Origin: Phytophthora hibernalis
Taxonomy: Eukaryota; Oomycota; Peronosporomycetes; Peronosporales; Peronosporaceae
Reading direction: 5' to 3'
Assembly: GCA_012656075.1 (NCBI GenBank)
Contig: JAAKBF010000343.1
Location: forward strand, 496,001 to 560,000
Length of the DNA: 64,000 nt
Part shown: one piece after another, positions 45,239-56,671 of the stretch
How positions within the stretch are numbered: the stretch's first letter is position 1
Layout of the letters: every line of letters begins with the position of its first letter
Made by a program: the position numbers and the translations under genes
The notes under the pieces: model-generated
The model's input: only the letters and a program-made list of their open reading frames with translations
The model's database searches: none
What the model was told of the DNA's origin: nothing

Positions 45239-48200
45239 CTATTCAAGAGTACCAACCGATTTTCCAGACTCAACCAATGACTGAAACACCCCTCCTTTCA
45301 CCTGCAACAAGGCCGACGGGGTATCGAACTCCACTACTTCACCAGCGTCCAACACCAAAATCTTGTCGCTGTCCATGATCGTCTCAATACGGTGAGCGAT
45401 ACACAACACCGTGCTCGCTCCACCACCAAAACTCTCTTTCATCGTCTGCTGGATCAGCTTGTCCGACTCCTGATCCACATTCGCCGTCGCCTCATCCATC
45501 ACAATCACCTTACTATCTCGGATCAACGCACGAGCGATACACAGCAACTGCCGCTGACCCACCGACAGGTTCTCGCCTTTCTCAGCCACTTCATAGTCCA
45601 GACCTTTCCCCACGTCGACACTGTATCCGATAAATGCACCTTGCGCAGTACTTCCCACAGCTCCGAGTCGCTCTTTTCAGCAAATGGGTCCAAGTTCATT
45701 CGCAACGATCCACTGAACAACATTGGGTCCTGTGGGATAATTGTCAGCTTCGTACGGAGTTGGTGAACGGTAATAGTGGCGATGTCCACTCCATCAATGA
45801 ACACCCGGCCAGTGGTCGGGATTTCGACGACACGGAATAATACACTCATGAGTGAGCTCTTTCCAGATCCGGTACGTCCACAGATGCCTACTTTCTCTCC
45901 ACTAGTGACAGTGAAAGAAACTCCTTTCAACACCAGTGGAAGGTCCTCTCTGTATCGCATTGAAACGTTCTCGAAAACGACGTTGCCAGTCTGGGGCCAT
46001 GAACGAGAAATAGTATCTTTGTTCGTAGCTTCGCGTTGGTATCCTTCTTCATCAAGTGATCCGTAGTGTGCAATACGTTCGAAGCAGGTCATGATGTTCT
46101 CGACTTGCGTTGTTAAAGTAGTCATTCGTTGGAAACTGGATGTGAGCTGCGCCGCGTACGTTAGTCCGAGACCAGCTACAGCAGCTCCCAAGCTCGACTT
46201 GGTAGCGATTGCCAGCACCGCTACAGCAGCAATAATCACAGACACAAGCCAATCTGTTCGCATTGCGAACCATCGAGACGCTGACTGGAACAACAGGAAG
46301 AACTTGGCATTGTTGTTCAACAAGTCTTCACAGTGAGAGGAGAATGGCTCAACCATTTTGTACGAACGCACTGTCTCAATACCAGAGATGGTCTCCGACA
46401 CCAAGTTCAGGAATGGGGAGCGTGAAATGCTGTCCAAGCGCTTCAGTTCTCGTGCTGAAGACTGGTACAGTTTGATGGCGAACCAGAAGGCATATCCTAC
46501 AGGGATATACAGGATCAGCACATACGGGTCTGCTGCAGCGCACACAATAAAAGCTGACGCCATTTGAAATATGTAGAGCATCATCCACAAGCTGAAATAC
46601 GGCAACGGGTTGTCCACTTGGTCGAGATCTCGCGAGAACCGGTTGAGAATACGACCCACAGGAGTCACGTCGAAGAATGTAGTGACTGGTGCACCAAGCA
46701 CCTTGCGAATGTAGTTAAAGTGAAGTCTTCCTGAGCACCTCATGCAAACTTCCATGTAGTAGGCACAACGGATGAACGTCAACAACAAGGATGCGACGAC
46801 GATGCCCACGTACACCACCATCGAGTTCTTCTGACTGATATCTACAGCACCCTTGGACCACTGACTTAGAAACCAATCACAGAAAAACAATGAGACTTGA
46901 GCAACTGTGAACAACACCAAGATCGTAGCAGTTAACACGTAGCCATTCCATTCTGATGCGGCCAAGTAGTTCACGTAAGTTTTCATTCGAACGGAGCCAA
47001 CACGACGGTCCTCTTCAACGATCAACTTCTTTGCAGTCTTGTTCCTTGTCACGTTCCCTCCATCTGCAGCTAAAGTCGCTTCAATTGAGCCATGTTTTCC
47101 TTGCTGCTCGTTTTCTTCAATCTCTTCCGTGTCATCGGCTTTTTCACTCGTGGCGATGTTGCAAGGAACGAGAATTCGCCTTGAAGCTGATTTAAAGTGC
47201 CATCTCCGACAATTTTTCCGTCCGACATGACAAGAACACGGTCAGCGTATTGCAGCAAATGGTAGTGTGAATTCAACACCAGCAAACGCGTCGTATCCTG
47301 CGCGATACCTGCCAATCCATCCGAAAACACTGCGTTCGCAACGTGTACATCCAGTGCACTGAGAGGATCGTCGAGCACAACGAAGTCGAATTTACGAGCG
47401 CGATACATCGTCCTAGCAATGCCCACCCGGGCTTTCTGTCCGCCGCTTAGGTTAATTCCACGCTCACCGATTTCAGTTTGATCACCCTGTTCCAACATTT
47501 CGAAGTCAGGTAGCAATTGACACGCCGTAACCACTTGTCGATAATGCTCTGCGTCGTAAAGCTCACCGAATAAAATGTTATCACGCACTGTTTGGTTTTG
47601 AATCCATGCCTGCTGACTCGCATACGCCACATCGCCTTGGACGTTGCGAGTTCCGCGAATTTGGTGCATTTCTCCCAGGATGGCGTTCACTAGACTCGAC
47701 TTGCCACTTCCGACTGGCCCCACAACAATCGTTAGTGAGCCAGGCTGTAGAGTAAACGTGATATTCGAGAGCGACGGAGTCGGGTGTCCTCGACCCACTG
47801 GAAATCTGCGTTCTGGAACGAAATAATGGCTTTGTCGTGGTCTAGATTGCGTTCGTGCGTGGATTCCTCCACCTCGCTGGAGATCAAAAAGTCCGATAAG
47901 CGACCAGTTGAAGTGATCGCCTCGGACACGGCAACAGAAGCGTTTGCGAAAATACTGAACGCCATTTTGCAGGCGTTTGTGAGTGCAAGGATCACAAACG
48001 CCGTCGCGACATCCAGTGTGTTCCCTAGCAGAATATACACGAGAAAGCACACCATATTCAGAATCGTCGGGGCGAGAAACATCAGCACTGCGTTGGTCAA
48101 GCGCAGATAGTTATAGCGCCGCATGAGCGCAACTTCTTCGTCGCGGATTTCTCGGATCGTGTCGTTGATCGAGTCTTCCCACGCGTAAAACTTAATCACT

Positions 48201-49205
48201 CGAATACCCAGCAGCACCTCGTTCGTAACCTTCACGCGGTTCGCACTAACCTTCGAGATCCGTCGACGGTACACTCCAATCCGCTTCGAAGTTGTAAAGG
48301 CTGCGTACATGATGGCCACACTCGTAGCTGCCACCACCAGACCAACATACACACCCATTTGGGTTCCAACCAAAATGCACACGGCAACCAGGATAATGGG
48401 CGAAATAATGCACCACAGGCCAATGGTGTACGCCTCCATGACGCGTTCACTGTCAACTCCAGCGAGAGTGACAACTTCTCCACTATTCATCGTGCGTCTG
48501 GCTGTCGCACTCAGCCGCAAAATTTTCTGGAAAACGCTGTTGATCACCACCATTCGGGCGTTGCAACCTGCTCTCGCAGTCAAAAACTGCGCCGAATTGA
48601 TAGCTGTAGCTCCACAAAGGCCACGCAGCCTAGAAACACTGCCAATCCGTAACCTGAAGAGATGCCGAACATGTTGTCTTCCCCCTCCAAATTCTGCAAA
48701 ATGGCCTTGATTAGGAAAGGCTGCACGAGAGTGAGGGTAGCACTCACTAAGTACAGCACCATAGCCACTGCAATCTTGTCCTTGGTGGCTTCCCACAGCG
48801 CCACGTTGACATTAGGTCGCTTGTCCTTCTTGTGCTGTAATTTTATCTCCTGTTTGGTCCATGAGGCGTCGAAGCGTCGTTGCAGATGGCGAGAAAGGTC
48901 CTTCTTGGGTAACTCCACACACTGTCTTCAGTTAACGGGCTCTTGTATCCACGCGCGAGTAACGGTTGCAGCCACCAGATTGTCGCGATGGACAATATGT
49001 TAGCTGAATCCAGAGGACTCGTCTTGTCTTTTAACGTCTCATTCTGGTGGACAGTTGGGCAGTTGGACCCTTCACGAGGACTCTGTACTTCGTGGTAGTT
49101 AGCGGAGACCGTATCCTTCGAATCGTGACCTTGTGAGCCCATAGAGAGCGACTTGTGGCCTAGGAGGCGTCTTGGAAAGTGATTGACCTCCTCGATGAGG
49201 AGCAC
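45239..49205 (-). CDS. ABC transporter, subfamily C (MRP-type), second paralog, frameshifted
   Basis: Same plan as the neighbour at 40329: TMD1 (LVSATLTLVQPFLIKAIL), NBD1 (VVGPVGSGKSSLVNAI, LSGGQKARVGIARTM, FDFVVLDDPLSALD), TMD2 (YIPVGYAFWFAIKLYQS, PVGRILNRFSRDLDQVDNPL), NBD2 (ICGRTGSGKSSLMSV, LSVGQRQLLCIARAL), ending SLVESGKSVGTLE. The likely start is the Met at 49142 (MGSQGHDSK), aligned with the neighbour's start. Five frame changes are needed (about 48905, 48610, 47790, 47140, 45608); those at 45608 (C run) and 47140 (A5) are homopolymer changes. NBD2 differs from the neighbour by few bases, while TMD2 differs much more, suggesting gene conversion of the 3' part. Whether it is a pseudogene or mis-sequenced cannot be settled here. 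Confidence 0.8.
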
Positions 49206-49429
49206 CGCCTCAGTTTACCCAATCGAGAGAGCAGTTTACCAATCGCACTTGGTCTATCAGGCGCATCATCGGGAGATACCATTATTCCGGTGCAGATTAC
49301 CACACAACAGTCGCGATTTTACAAGACACAAAGGAAAGAGCTAAACGTTAACTGGATTGAAGAATAAACAATGAGGACGAGTCGGAGCTGTGCACCAATC
49401 TACTTTGTTGCACACCAATCCGTAGTCTT

Positions 49430-50590
49430 TTACTCGGACATGGAGCTGGACACGGACGAATCGATGCTCCCGATCGAAATCGTTTGCTTGCTGAAGCCCG
49501 TGGCATACTCCTTGGCGATTTCCACCGGACTCATCTGTCGAACATTCTGCAGACAGCGTCCACAGAACGTCACCTTGTGTTCGTCCAGAAACCCAGTGAT
49601 ACCGACGATCGCTACTCTGCGTGGTACCCGACACGAACGACACAAGTATCCACCACAGAGCTTACACGAGTGGCCTGCGCTCTTACGAACATCGTTTCGG
49701 ATTCGGGAGATGGAAGCAGTGCACGTCACGCAAACTGGCGGATGTTGAGCGCGGCCAGACTCTTTGATTGCAGCGTGACGTTGACGCAGCAGCCACGTGA
49801 TCTTCTTCATCTCACTGCAGTGGGCGTATTTCAGAACCGTAAGGTAACCTGTCGCCATGCTAGGCACAACAAGCGCCTTGATCATATCACCTGCAGGGTC
49901 GACGATGCCAGACCCGTAGATTTCAACGAGGTCCGGACCAATTTGACGGAAAATACCGGTCACTGTCATGTTTGCTCGCACTCGACCTGGAAGGTCTCCG
50001 GTCTCTGGAAAGCTAACCGAGTGGTAGATCTGACACCCGATACGCTCACCGTTGGAAAGCGTCACGATATTCATGTACTCAACGTAGACGTAGTCGCGGT
50101 TCTTGATCAAAGGTGTCGAAGAGAACGGGAGATCGAGCTCGATCCATCGTATGGTCAATGACCGGAACGGTTCCTCAGCTGTTGGTTGCTCGAGTACAGA
50201 CAACACTGAGCCACCACTCATATCCTTCACGTATGCAGCCTTAACACGCATAGCTTCGGTGGTCGTGGCAACAGCTCCGAACATACAATCTTCGATCGAA
50301 CCCCATGAAGTACCGGTTAGCAACAACGCCGGGTAGTCGGTCTTTTTCGAGCCCATCTGAGACTCGCGAGTCATGGGGTTACGCTCGACGTAGACACGGG
50401 AACCTTCCTTGGATTTCATGTATTTCCAGTCCCGTTCATTGACTCGGAAACCCGAATCGGTGAGAAAGTCTTCGTACTTGGCAACTTGGGCGTCGAAAAA
50501 GTTGTAGGCGAAGTCTTTGAGTGCCAATTTGTCTTCGTCTGACAGGTTGAGCTCGCCGAAAGGACTCGGGATGAAGCGTTCCTTGCCCAT
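49430..50590 (-). CDS. START-domain protein with FYVE-type zinc finger, paralog 1
   Basis: The ATG at 50590 gives MGKERFIPSPFGELNLSD, matching the starts of the two paralogs; the upstream Met at 50623 is less likely. Residues about 30-270 form a START-type lipid-binding domain (DWKYMKSKEGSRVYVERNPM, PALLLTGTSWGSIEDCMFGA, YIYVEY-like DYVYVEYMNIVTLSNGERIG, FRQIGPDLVEIYGSGIVDPA). Residues about 285-365 hold a FYVE-related zinc finger with four CxxC pairs (CVTC, CKLC, CRSC, CGRC). A short Ser-rich tail ends SIDSSVSSSMSE. No frameshift. Such START-FYVE proteins are strongly expanded in oomycetes and probably bind sterol or phospholipid ligands and phosphoinositide membranes. Confidence 0.85.
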   Translation of the reverse strand: MGKERFIPSPFGELNLSDEDKLALKDFAYNFFDAQVAKYEDFLTDSGFRVNERDWKYMKSKEGSRVYVERNPMTRESQMGSKKTDYPALLLTGTSWGSIEDCMFGAVATTTEAMRVKAAYVKDMSGGSVLSVLEQPTAEEPFRSLTIRWIELDLPFSSTPLIKNRDYVYVEYMNIVTLSNGERIGCQIYHSVSFPETGDLPGRVRANMTVTGIFRQIGPDLVEIYGSGIVDPAGDMIKALVVPSMATGYLTVLKYAHCSEMKKITWLLRQRHAAIKESGRAQHPPVCVTCTASISRIRNDVRKSAGHSCKLCGGYLCRSCRVPRRVAIVGITGFLDEHKVTFCGRCLQNVRQMSPVEIAKEYATGFSKQTISIGSIDSSVSSSMSE

Positions 50591-51629
50591 GACTGAATGG
50601 TGCGAAATGAAAGGTGTCGACACTTGGGTTGTGCTGGAGCCAGAGGATTGTCGAGTGTGCTTGAGAGCGACGTCAGGCTTGGTGCGCGGGATGGGTTGGA
50701 TTGCCTATGTCTTGTTGTCCTTAGGAAAAACCTGTTTTTGGTCTTATGCTCCGAGTTTGGTGCGACTGGAAAGTTACCAGATGAACTGTCACTGCATCCA
50801 CACACCCACACAACAACCAGATGAATGTGTCCTATGGTCGTGACCACTACTTTAGCGGTAATGTCCATGCAAACTCAACTGAAAAGTCGAGGAGAAGAGA
50901 CGATAAGACCGTCAAAGGCTCGAGTTGCGGCGCAAAGGAGCCCTTTGAAGGGACCACATAGATCACGGTCCATGTCTCGATGGAACGCACACAAGGATTT
51001 GATCGCTCGCAGTCAGCGCAGAAAGCATGACAATCGAGGCGTTGAAGTGGTCGACATTTTTTCAGTGCACTGGGAACTCATTTCCGGTGGCCGCGGCACT
51101 TGTATCATGCGTTGCATGGCGCTGTAGCAGTTGTCTCTTGCATTGGCAACTCGAAAGAATCCCAAGTATCTACTATATATACATGTAGTGCTGACGCTCG
51201 ATACTGCACGCCGTCTAAACCACGAGTTGGTTCAAGAAGATGATGTACTGTACGCTGAACGAGCAGGTGGGGTTTGATCAACGATCACATCACCAGGTAA
51301 TATCCACGCCGCGTGGCACGTGAGTGCTGCCGCCTTGCTGTCGACATCGTGTCGTTCCCACCGGACCTCAAGGCTTGAGGAAGCTTGAGTCAAGCTTCTA
51401 GTGTGGAGAAAATACCCGAGGTCTTCCACTACATGAGAGTTTAGCTTCTACCTTCCTGTACAGCTCAAAGCGCAGTTTGCCTTTTAGAGTTATCTTACGT
51501 TGGTGAAGTATTACCACAGTGGTGACGAGACTGAGCTACAGAAACTGCATTGCATTTATTTTCCAAACCAAAGAGCTACAAGATGCCACGCAACTGAACA
51601 CTACCAATCCAAGAAATGAGAAATAATGG
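50591..51629. other. Intergenic region between START-FYVE paralogs
   Basis: About 1 kb without a supported gene. An open frame at 50825-51127 on the plus strand is Arg/Ser-rich and unconvincing. Promoter of paralog 1 and terminator of paralog 2 should lie here; no clear elements were recognised. Confidence 0.5.
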
Positions 51630-52790
51630 TTAGTCCGACAGGGTGCTGGCGTACGACGCGTCGATACGAGCGTAAGACACCGCTTGCTTGCACGCTCCGG
51701 CAGCATGTTCTCTCGCCACCTCCAACGGACTCATGGTCCGAACTTGCTGCAGACAAAGTCCACAAAAAGACACCTTACGCTGCTCCAGCTGAAGGTCGGA
51801 ACCGACAAAAGTCAACTTGCGCTGGATTCGGCACGAACGGCAAAGGTATCCGACGCACAATTTGCAGGTGCCGCTTTCGCTCTTGCTGTAGTCTCCTCTC
51901 CGCAACTTGGAGATCGGAGTGGTGCAGGTCACGCAAATACTCGGACGTGTGGGAGCACCCAACTCCTTGGCCATCGCGTAGCGTTTAGCTAACATCCAGG
52001 TCATCTTCTTCATCTTGCTGCAGTGGGCGTACTTGAGAGTCGACAGGTACCCAGACGCAATGCTTGGCATCACGAGTGACTTAATCATCTCACCACCCGC
52101 GTCCACGATACCGGAGCCGTACACATCGATAGTGTCAGGACCGACCTGACGGAAGATGACGCACTCGGTGATGTTGGCACGGACACGACCAGGCACCGAC
52201 TTGGTTTGAGGGAAGGCCACCGAATGGAAAATCATGACGCCAACACGCTCACCCGTTGACAGACGCTCCGTCTTGGTGCACTCGAGATAGACGTAGTCGC
52301 GGTTCTTCACTAACGAGGTCGAGGCGAACGGGAGATCGAACTCCATCCACTTGACGGCCATGGAGTTGAACGGTTCTTCGATAGTAGGCACATCGATTGA
52401 GGCCAACACTGCACCTCCACTCATGTCCTCCACGTACGAGGCCTTGATCCTCATACCTTCTAGCGACGGGTTCACAGCACCGAACATGCAGTCGTCAACG
52501 GTTCCCCAAGTGATACCGGTCATCAAGAACTCGGGGTGGTCCGTCTTGATCCCCTCCTTGGACGTCCGGATGACCGGATCACGCTCGAGATACACCTTGG
52601 TGTCGTCCTTGGTCTTGATCAGCTTCCACTTCTTCTCATCCACTTTGGCGCCGCTGTTGGCGATGTACGCTTCGTACTTCTCGATGTTCTGGTGGATGAA
52701 GTTGTAGCCGAAGTCCTTCAAACTGTCCTTGTCGCCTTCCGAAAGTTTGAGTTCGGCGAACGGATTCACGACGAAGCGATCCTTCCCCAT
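51630..52790 (-). CDS. START-domain protein with FYVE-type zinc finger, paralog 2
   Basis: ATG at 52790 (MGKDRFVVNPFAELKLSE); the frame stays open upstream to 52922 but that part does not resemble the family. The START region includes KWKLIKTKDDTKVYLERDPV, FLMTGITWGTVDDCMFGA, MRIKASYVEDMSGGAVLASI, FRQVGPDTIDVYGSGIVDAG. The zinc finger has CVTC, CKLC, CRSC and CGLC. The tail ends YARIDASYASTLSD. Intact, 386 residues. About 70% similar by eye to the plus-strand paralog at 54194 and less to paralog 1, so the more recent split is between 2 and 3. Confidence 0.87.
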   Translation of the reverse strand: MGKDRFVVNPFAELKLSEGDKDSLKDFGYNFIHQNIEKYEAYIANSGAKVDEKKWKLIKTKDDTKVYLERDPVIRTSKEGIKTDHPEFLMTGITWGTVDDCMFGAVNPSLEGMRIKASYVEDMSGGAVLASIDVPTIEEPFNSMAVKWMEFDLPFASTSLVKNRDYVYLECTKTERLSTGERVGVMIFHSVAFPQTKSVPGRVRANITECVIFRQVGPDTIDVYGSGIVDAGGEMIKSLVMPSIASGYLSTLKYAHCSKMKKMTWMLAKRYAMAKELGAPTRPSICVTCTTPISKLRRGDYSKSESGTCKLCVGYLCRSCRIQRKLTFVGSDLQLEQRKVSFCGLCLQQVRTMSPLEVAREHAAGACKQAVSYARIDASYASTLSD

Positions 52791-54193
52791 GGTTAATTGG
52801 TGTCGAGGGTAGCGTGTACTTGCTGGTGAGCCAGCAAATAAGGGAATGTGGTAGGAGAGTGAGCTCTGAAGGCGGGTAGAATTGTCACCAGTCTGTAGTT
52901 TAGGTAAACTTTTACCTACCAAAGTAGGAGCCTACCCTACAACCTCGTGTCTGATCTGGTTACTACTCGCACGTCGAGACGCACACACAGGGAGTAATCG
53001 CTGTTTTTGGTTTCCGAGTCCAAGAAAAACTACGCCTGTTATTAGTACATGTGTCGAAGGACATGTTTTCTTGAGTTTCGTCTTGTGCGCAGAATTCCTT
53101 GCGCTTCCGCTCTGAACACGAGTACTCGACAAAGCTGTAAGCTTCAAGTGGCTATGAAAGAAAACGTGGGTGGCTCTGTATGGACCCCACAAGAGTATTC
53201 AAACCATTGAACTCGTCGTGCATTCGCCGCCTGCCTCAGATGGACGGGGCACTCGTTTGTTTAACACCCTACAGCCGCATTCAATTACTCTTCGGTGTTG
53301 GCATTTGCTTCAACGTACCCTGTGGAAACGTAGCATTGCACCGTCGCTCTCCGTGACGATAAAGAGATGCCCGACGTTAAGGATCGACCGGGGGTGCCTG
53401 TTCAGCTGGTGGGGGCTCGACAATCAGCTTCATTGTTGGACACGCATAAAATGTTCCCTATCCGACGTGTCCGCCGCATGCGGTCGGATCAATCTGACGA
53501 AATACCGTCTGCTCACCCGGACAGATCAGGAGTCAAGTCGTTCACATCATTCGCGTCCTAACTTGCTTATCCGGTTTCTCTGCCTGTTTTGGCAGTCAAA
53601 TGATCCTAACGTTACGAGCTTCATGAAGGTGACGAATACAGAAAATGTATTTTGAAAAGCTGGTTCATGTATGAATTCACTCGTTCTTGGCGAGTATGAG
53701 CTTGGACGGAGCTGAGATGGTGGAGTTCCCGCACCTCTATATTCGTTACTACATGAAGATCACTTCATCCTTCCCGGATTGAAGTGCAAGTAGGGCTCAC
53801 CGAAAGTGCCACCACCATTATGTCAGTCGCCATATCATCTACCAGCTGCGGACACTAAACGCCTGTATCAAAAGCTGAGCAAGGCAGCCGTTCTTAAAGG
53901 CAATGGGAAGCAGCTGAGTCAAATTCAGTCTGGCGGGGTCAGAATTGAGGAAGCCTTCATCTCTCTACGGCCTATTAAGCTCCGGCGTTACCGCCATTGT
54001 CATCCTGGAATAAGAACACGAGTATGAGCTCCGACACCCACAGCCGACGACTCCGACCTCGGACCTCAGGCGGATCACAACTTGTGTTTGTCATCGTTGC
54101 CGCAAAATCGTCGGCTCCTCAGCTTTTCCCACTCCCGAAATTCCTCTCTGCTCACTAGCACCAAATCTTGGAACTCTCCGTCCGCTTAGCACA
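52791..54193. other. Divergent intergenic region between START-FYVE paralogs 2 and 3
   Basis: 1.4 kb with no supported gene; plus-strand open frames at 53170-53655 and 53367-53561 have no features. It should contain both promoters. The small palindrome aggtaaacttttacct (about 52903-52918) was noted. Confidence 0.5.
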
Positions 54194-55386
54194 ATGGGCA
54201 AGAACCGCTTCGTCGTGAACCCGTTCGGTCACCTTCCTCTCTCGGAACTCGACAAGTCCAAGCTGAAAGAGTTCGCCTACAACTTCTTCGACCAAAGTGT
54301 GCAGAAGTACGAGGCATTCATCGGAGATGGCGGTCCGAAAGTCGACCCGAAAGATTGGAAGTTGATCAAGACCAAGGACGACACCCGCGTCTACATGGAG
54401 CGCGACCCTCCCATCCGCACGTCTCTTTCAGGCTCAGTGTCGGATCACCCTGCGCTTCTAATGACCGGTATCACGTGGGGCACGGTCGAAGACTGCATGT
54501 ACGGTGCGTACAGCCCATCCCTCGAAGCAATGCGACTGAAGGCCTCCTACGTCGAAGACATGAGTGGTGGTGCTGTTCTAGCCGTTCTCGAGGAACCCAC
54601 ACCCGAAGATCCATTCCGCTCCATGACGGTCAAGTGGATCGAACTTGACTTGCCGTTCAACAACACCCTGGTCAAGAACCGAGACTATGTCTACATCGAG
54701 TACATGAAGACGGTCAAACTCTCGAACGGCGAGCGCATCGGATGCCAGATTTATCACTCGATCAATTTCGCGCAGACGAAGGAGCTCCCCGGTCGAGTTC
54801 GCGCCAACATGACCGTGTGTGGCATCTTTCGTCAGCTCGGCCCGGACACTGTGGAGGTCTACGGCTCTGGTATCGTCGACCCCGCAGGAGACATGATCAA
54901 GGCGTTGGTTGTCCCCAGTATGGCCACAGGCTACCTGACTCTCCTCAAGTACGCGCACTGCAGCAAGATGAAAAGATTTCGTGGCTGCTGGGAAAGCGCT
55001 ACGAGAGCGCCAAGGAGTTGGGAGCTCCAGGCAGAGCTCACATCTGCGTCACATGTTGCACACCAATCTCGAAGCTGCGTCGTGGAGACTACGGCAGGAG
55101 TGAGGGAAGCACGTGCAAATTGTGCGTTGGCTACCTGTGCCGCTCGTGTCGTATCCAGCGCAAGTTGACTTTTACAAGCTCGGATCTCCAAATGGAGCAG
55201 CGCAAAGTGTCGTTCTGCGGCCTTTGCCTGCAACAGGCCCGAACGATGAGCCCGATGGAAGTGATCAAGGACGCGATCCAGTCCAACAAGGCCAGACGCG
55301 CCTCGACTTCCTCGGCCACTATCGACTCCTCTTACGTCAGTTCGACTTCATCCGAGTACTACCCCAGCTCTCAATCTGAGTACTAG
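54194..55386 (+). CDS. START-domain protein with FYVE-type zinc finger, paralog 3, one frameshift
   Basis: ATG at 54194: MGKNRFVVNPFGHLPLSELD. START domain: DWKLIKTKDDTRVYMERDPP, LLMTGITWGTVEDCMYGA, YIEYMKTVKLSNGERIGCQI, FRQLGPDTVEVYGSGIVDPA. At 54969-54972 an AAAA run is one base short compared with its paralogs (SKMK then lost frame), and the remaining part continues in another frame: SWLLGKRYESAKELGAPGR, CVTC, CKLC, CRSC, CGLC and a Ser/Tyr-rich tail ending at 55386. With one A added the protein would be about 397 residues; the position in a homopolymer and the perfect conservation on both sides argue for a sequence error. Confidence 0.85.
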
Positions 55387-55761
55387 TCGATTGGCTAAGA
55401 CCCGGGTCAGCGTAGTCTGGGGACCTTCACTGTCATCACCTCGAGGCGTATAACTTTGTGACGAGATGGAGCTAAACACGAATACAGGTAAATTGCTTCC
55501 TTGCTTTTTTTCTTCCAATTTGTTTAGACTGCATCAACGTTCCACATTGTCTTCACCTTCATTTTCTTCCGTTGGAAAATGAAAACTTGAAGTGTCAAGC
55601 CTCCTTGGGCTAACTTGTCCTGATCATCATCGGTGGGTGCTCATGTGCCAATATATTGCTCAAAACGCCTGCAAACGCCTCAGTGTTTCTCCACCTTCGG
55701 ACTCAAACCGTTCTTGGGGTGACTAGCCTCGCTATTACCCACGAATCGTGGGCCACGATCG
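55387..55761. other. Intergenic, convergent 3' ends
   Basis: Between the end of START-FYVE paralog 3 and the end of the PH-domain gene. No gene or repeat was recognised. Confidence 0.5.
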
Positions 55762-56331
55762 TCACATCACGGGCTTTACAAACCTTTGGCTCCATCGAGA
55801 AGCAGCGTTTAGCAGAACAGCCTTGCACCGCGCTCCCATTTTGTTGCGGCGATACGACACTAAACTGCCGCGATATGCACTGTTGCGCGGAAGGCGTCGA
55901 GAGTCGATCTCTGTCATGCGAAAGTACTGTGTCGTGAGAGCTGCAGCCTCTTCGAGTCTCAAACGCCACGCCACGAAGCTGTCCTCATTCATGAAACATA
56001 TCTCCATGTCTTCACCATTCGGGTCGATCAATCGCAGTTGACGCTGGCCGGTTACCTCTACACTCGAGACCGCGATCTGCAGGAGCATGGTTCTGCTCGA
56101 GTGATTGCCCTTGAACAACCACAGAAACTCTCGGATTAACACGGCGTACACCTTGGTCCAGCAATGGGCATTGTTGACATCGCGTTGCCAATACATCCAG
56201 TCCTTCAGTGTCTCGGTTGGCGATGATATCATTGAGGGTGCTCGAATCGTCGAGCGCTCAGTCGACGCTGTTGACAGAAACGTAGAATTACTGTCGATTT
56301 TCATTTTCTCCGCGAAGACGTTCATGGCCAC
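55762..56331 (-). CDS. PH-domain protein
   Basis: ATG at 56331 (MAMNVFAEKMKIDSNSTFLS). After about 40 Ser/Thr-rich residues comes one pleckstrin-homology domain: LKDWMYWQRDVNNAHCWTKV (strands 1-2), FLWLFKGNHSSRTMLLQIAV, VTGQRQLRLIDPNGEDMEIC, and the C-terminal helix SFVAWRLRLEEAAAL with the near-invariant Trp. The tail (about 55 residues) is basic and without features. PH domains bind phosphoinositides or proteins at membranes. 189 residues, no frameshift seen. It lies between the START-FYVE and bPH families, all lipid-binding folds, perhaps by chance. Confidence 0.75.
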   Translation of the reverse strand: MAMNVFAEKMKIDSNSTFLSTASTERSTIRAPSMISSPTETLKDWMYWQRDVNNAHCWTKVYAVLIREFLWLFKGNHSSRTMLLQIAVSSVEVTGQRQLRLIDPNGEDMEICFMNEDSFVAWRLRLEEAAALTTQYFRMTEIDSRRLPRNSAYRGSLVSYRRNKMGARCKAVLLNAASRWSQRFVKPVM

Positions 56332-56671
56332 TTCAATTCACACTTGGGCCTTCCTTGACAGGACTCGAGACAAATGAGGAATGCAAGCGACAGTGGCTGT
56401 CGTAAGCGACCTCACTGCCATGCAGTTTTACAGTACGCTGACATCGTATGTCCCGTCGGATGGATTACCAGCCACACTAAAAGCCACAAAATTACTCTCC
56501 CTCCCACACAGCACCAGCATTTCAGCCATTCTACTACGTAGTAGTAGGATTCCTCATGAACCCAACATTCCTCAGCATATTGCCTCCAAAGCTTGTCAGA
56601 AGTGTTTACCTGGATCACGAGCACAGTTACCGGTACCCATGACAAACAACTCCAAACTCAAAAATCCCGTC
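56332..56671. other. Intergenic
   Basis: Space between the PH gene start and the end of bPH paralog 1; contains only a short palindrome (ctactacgtagtag, about 56530-56543). Confidence 0.5.
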
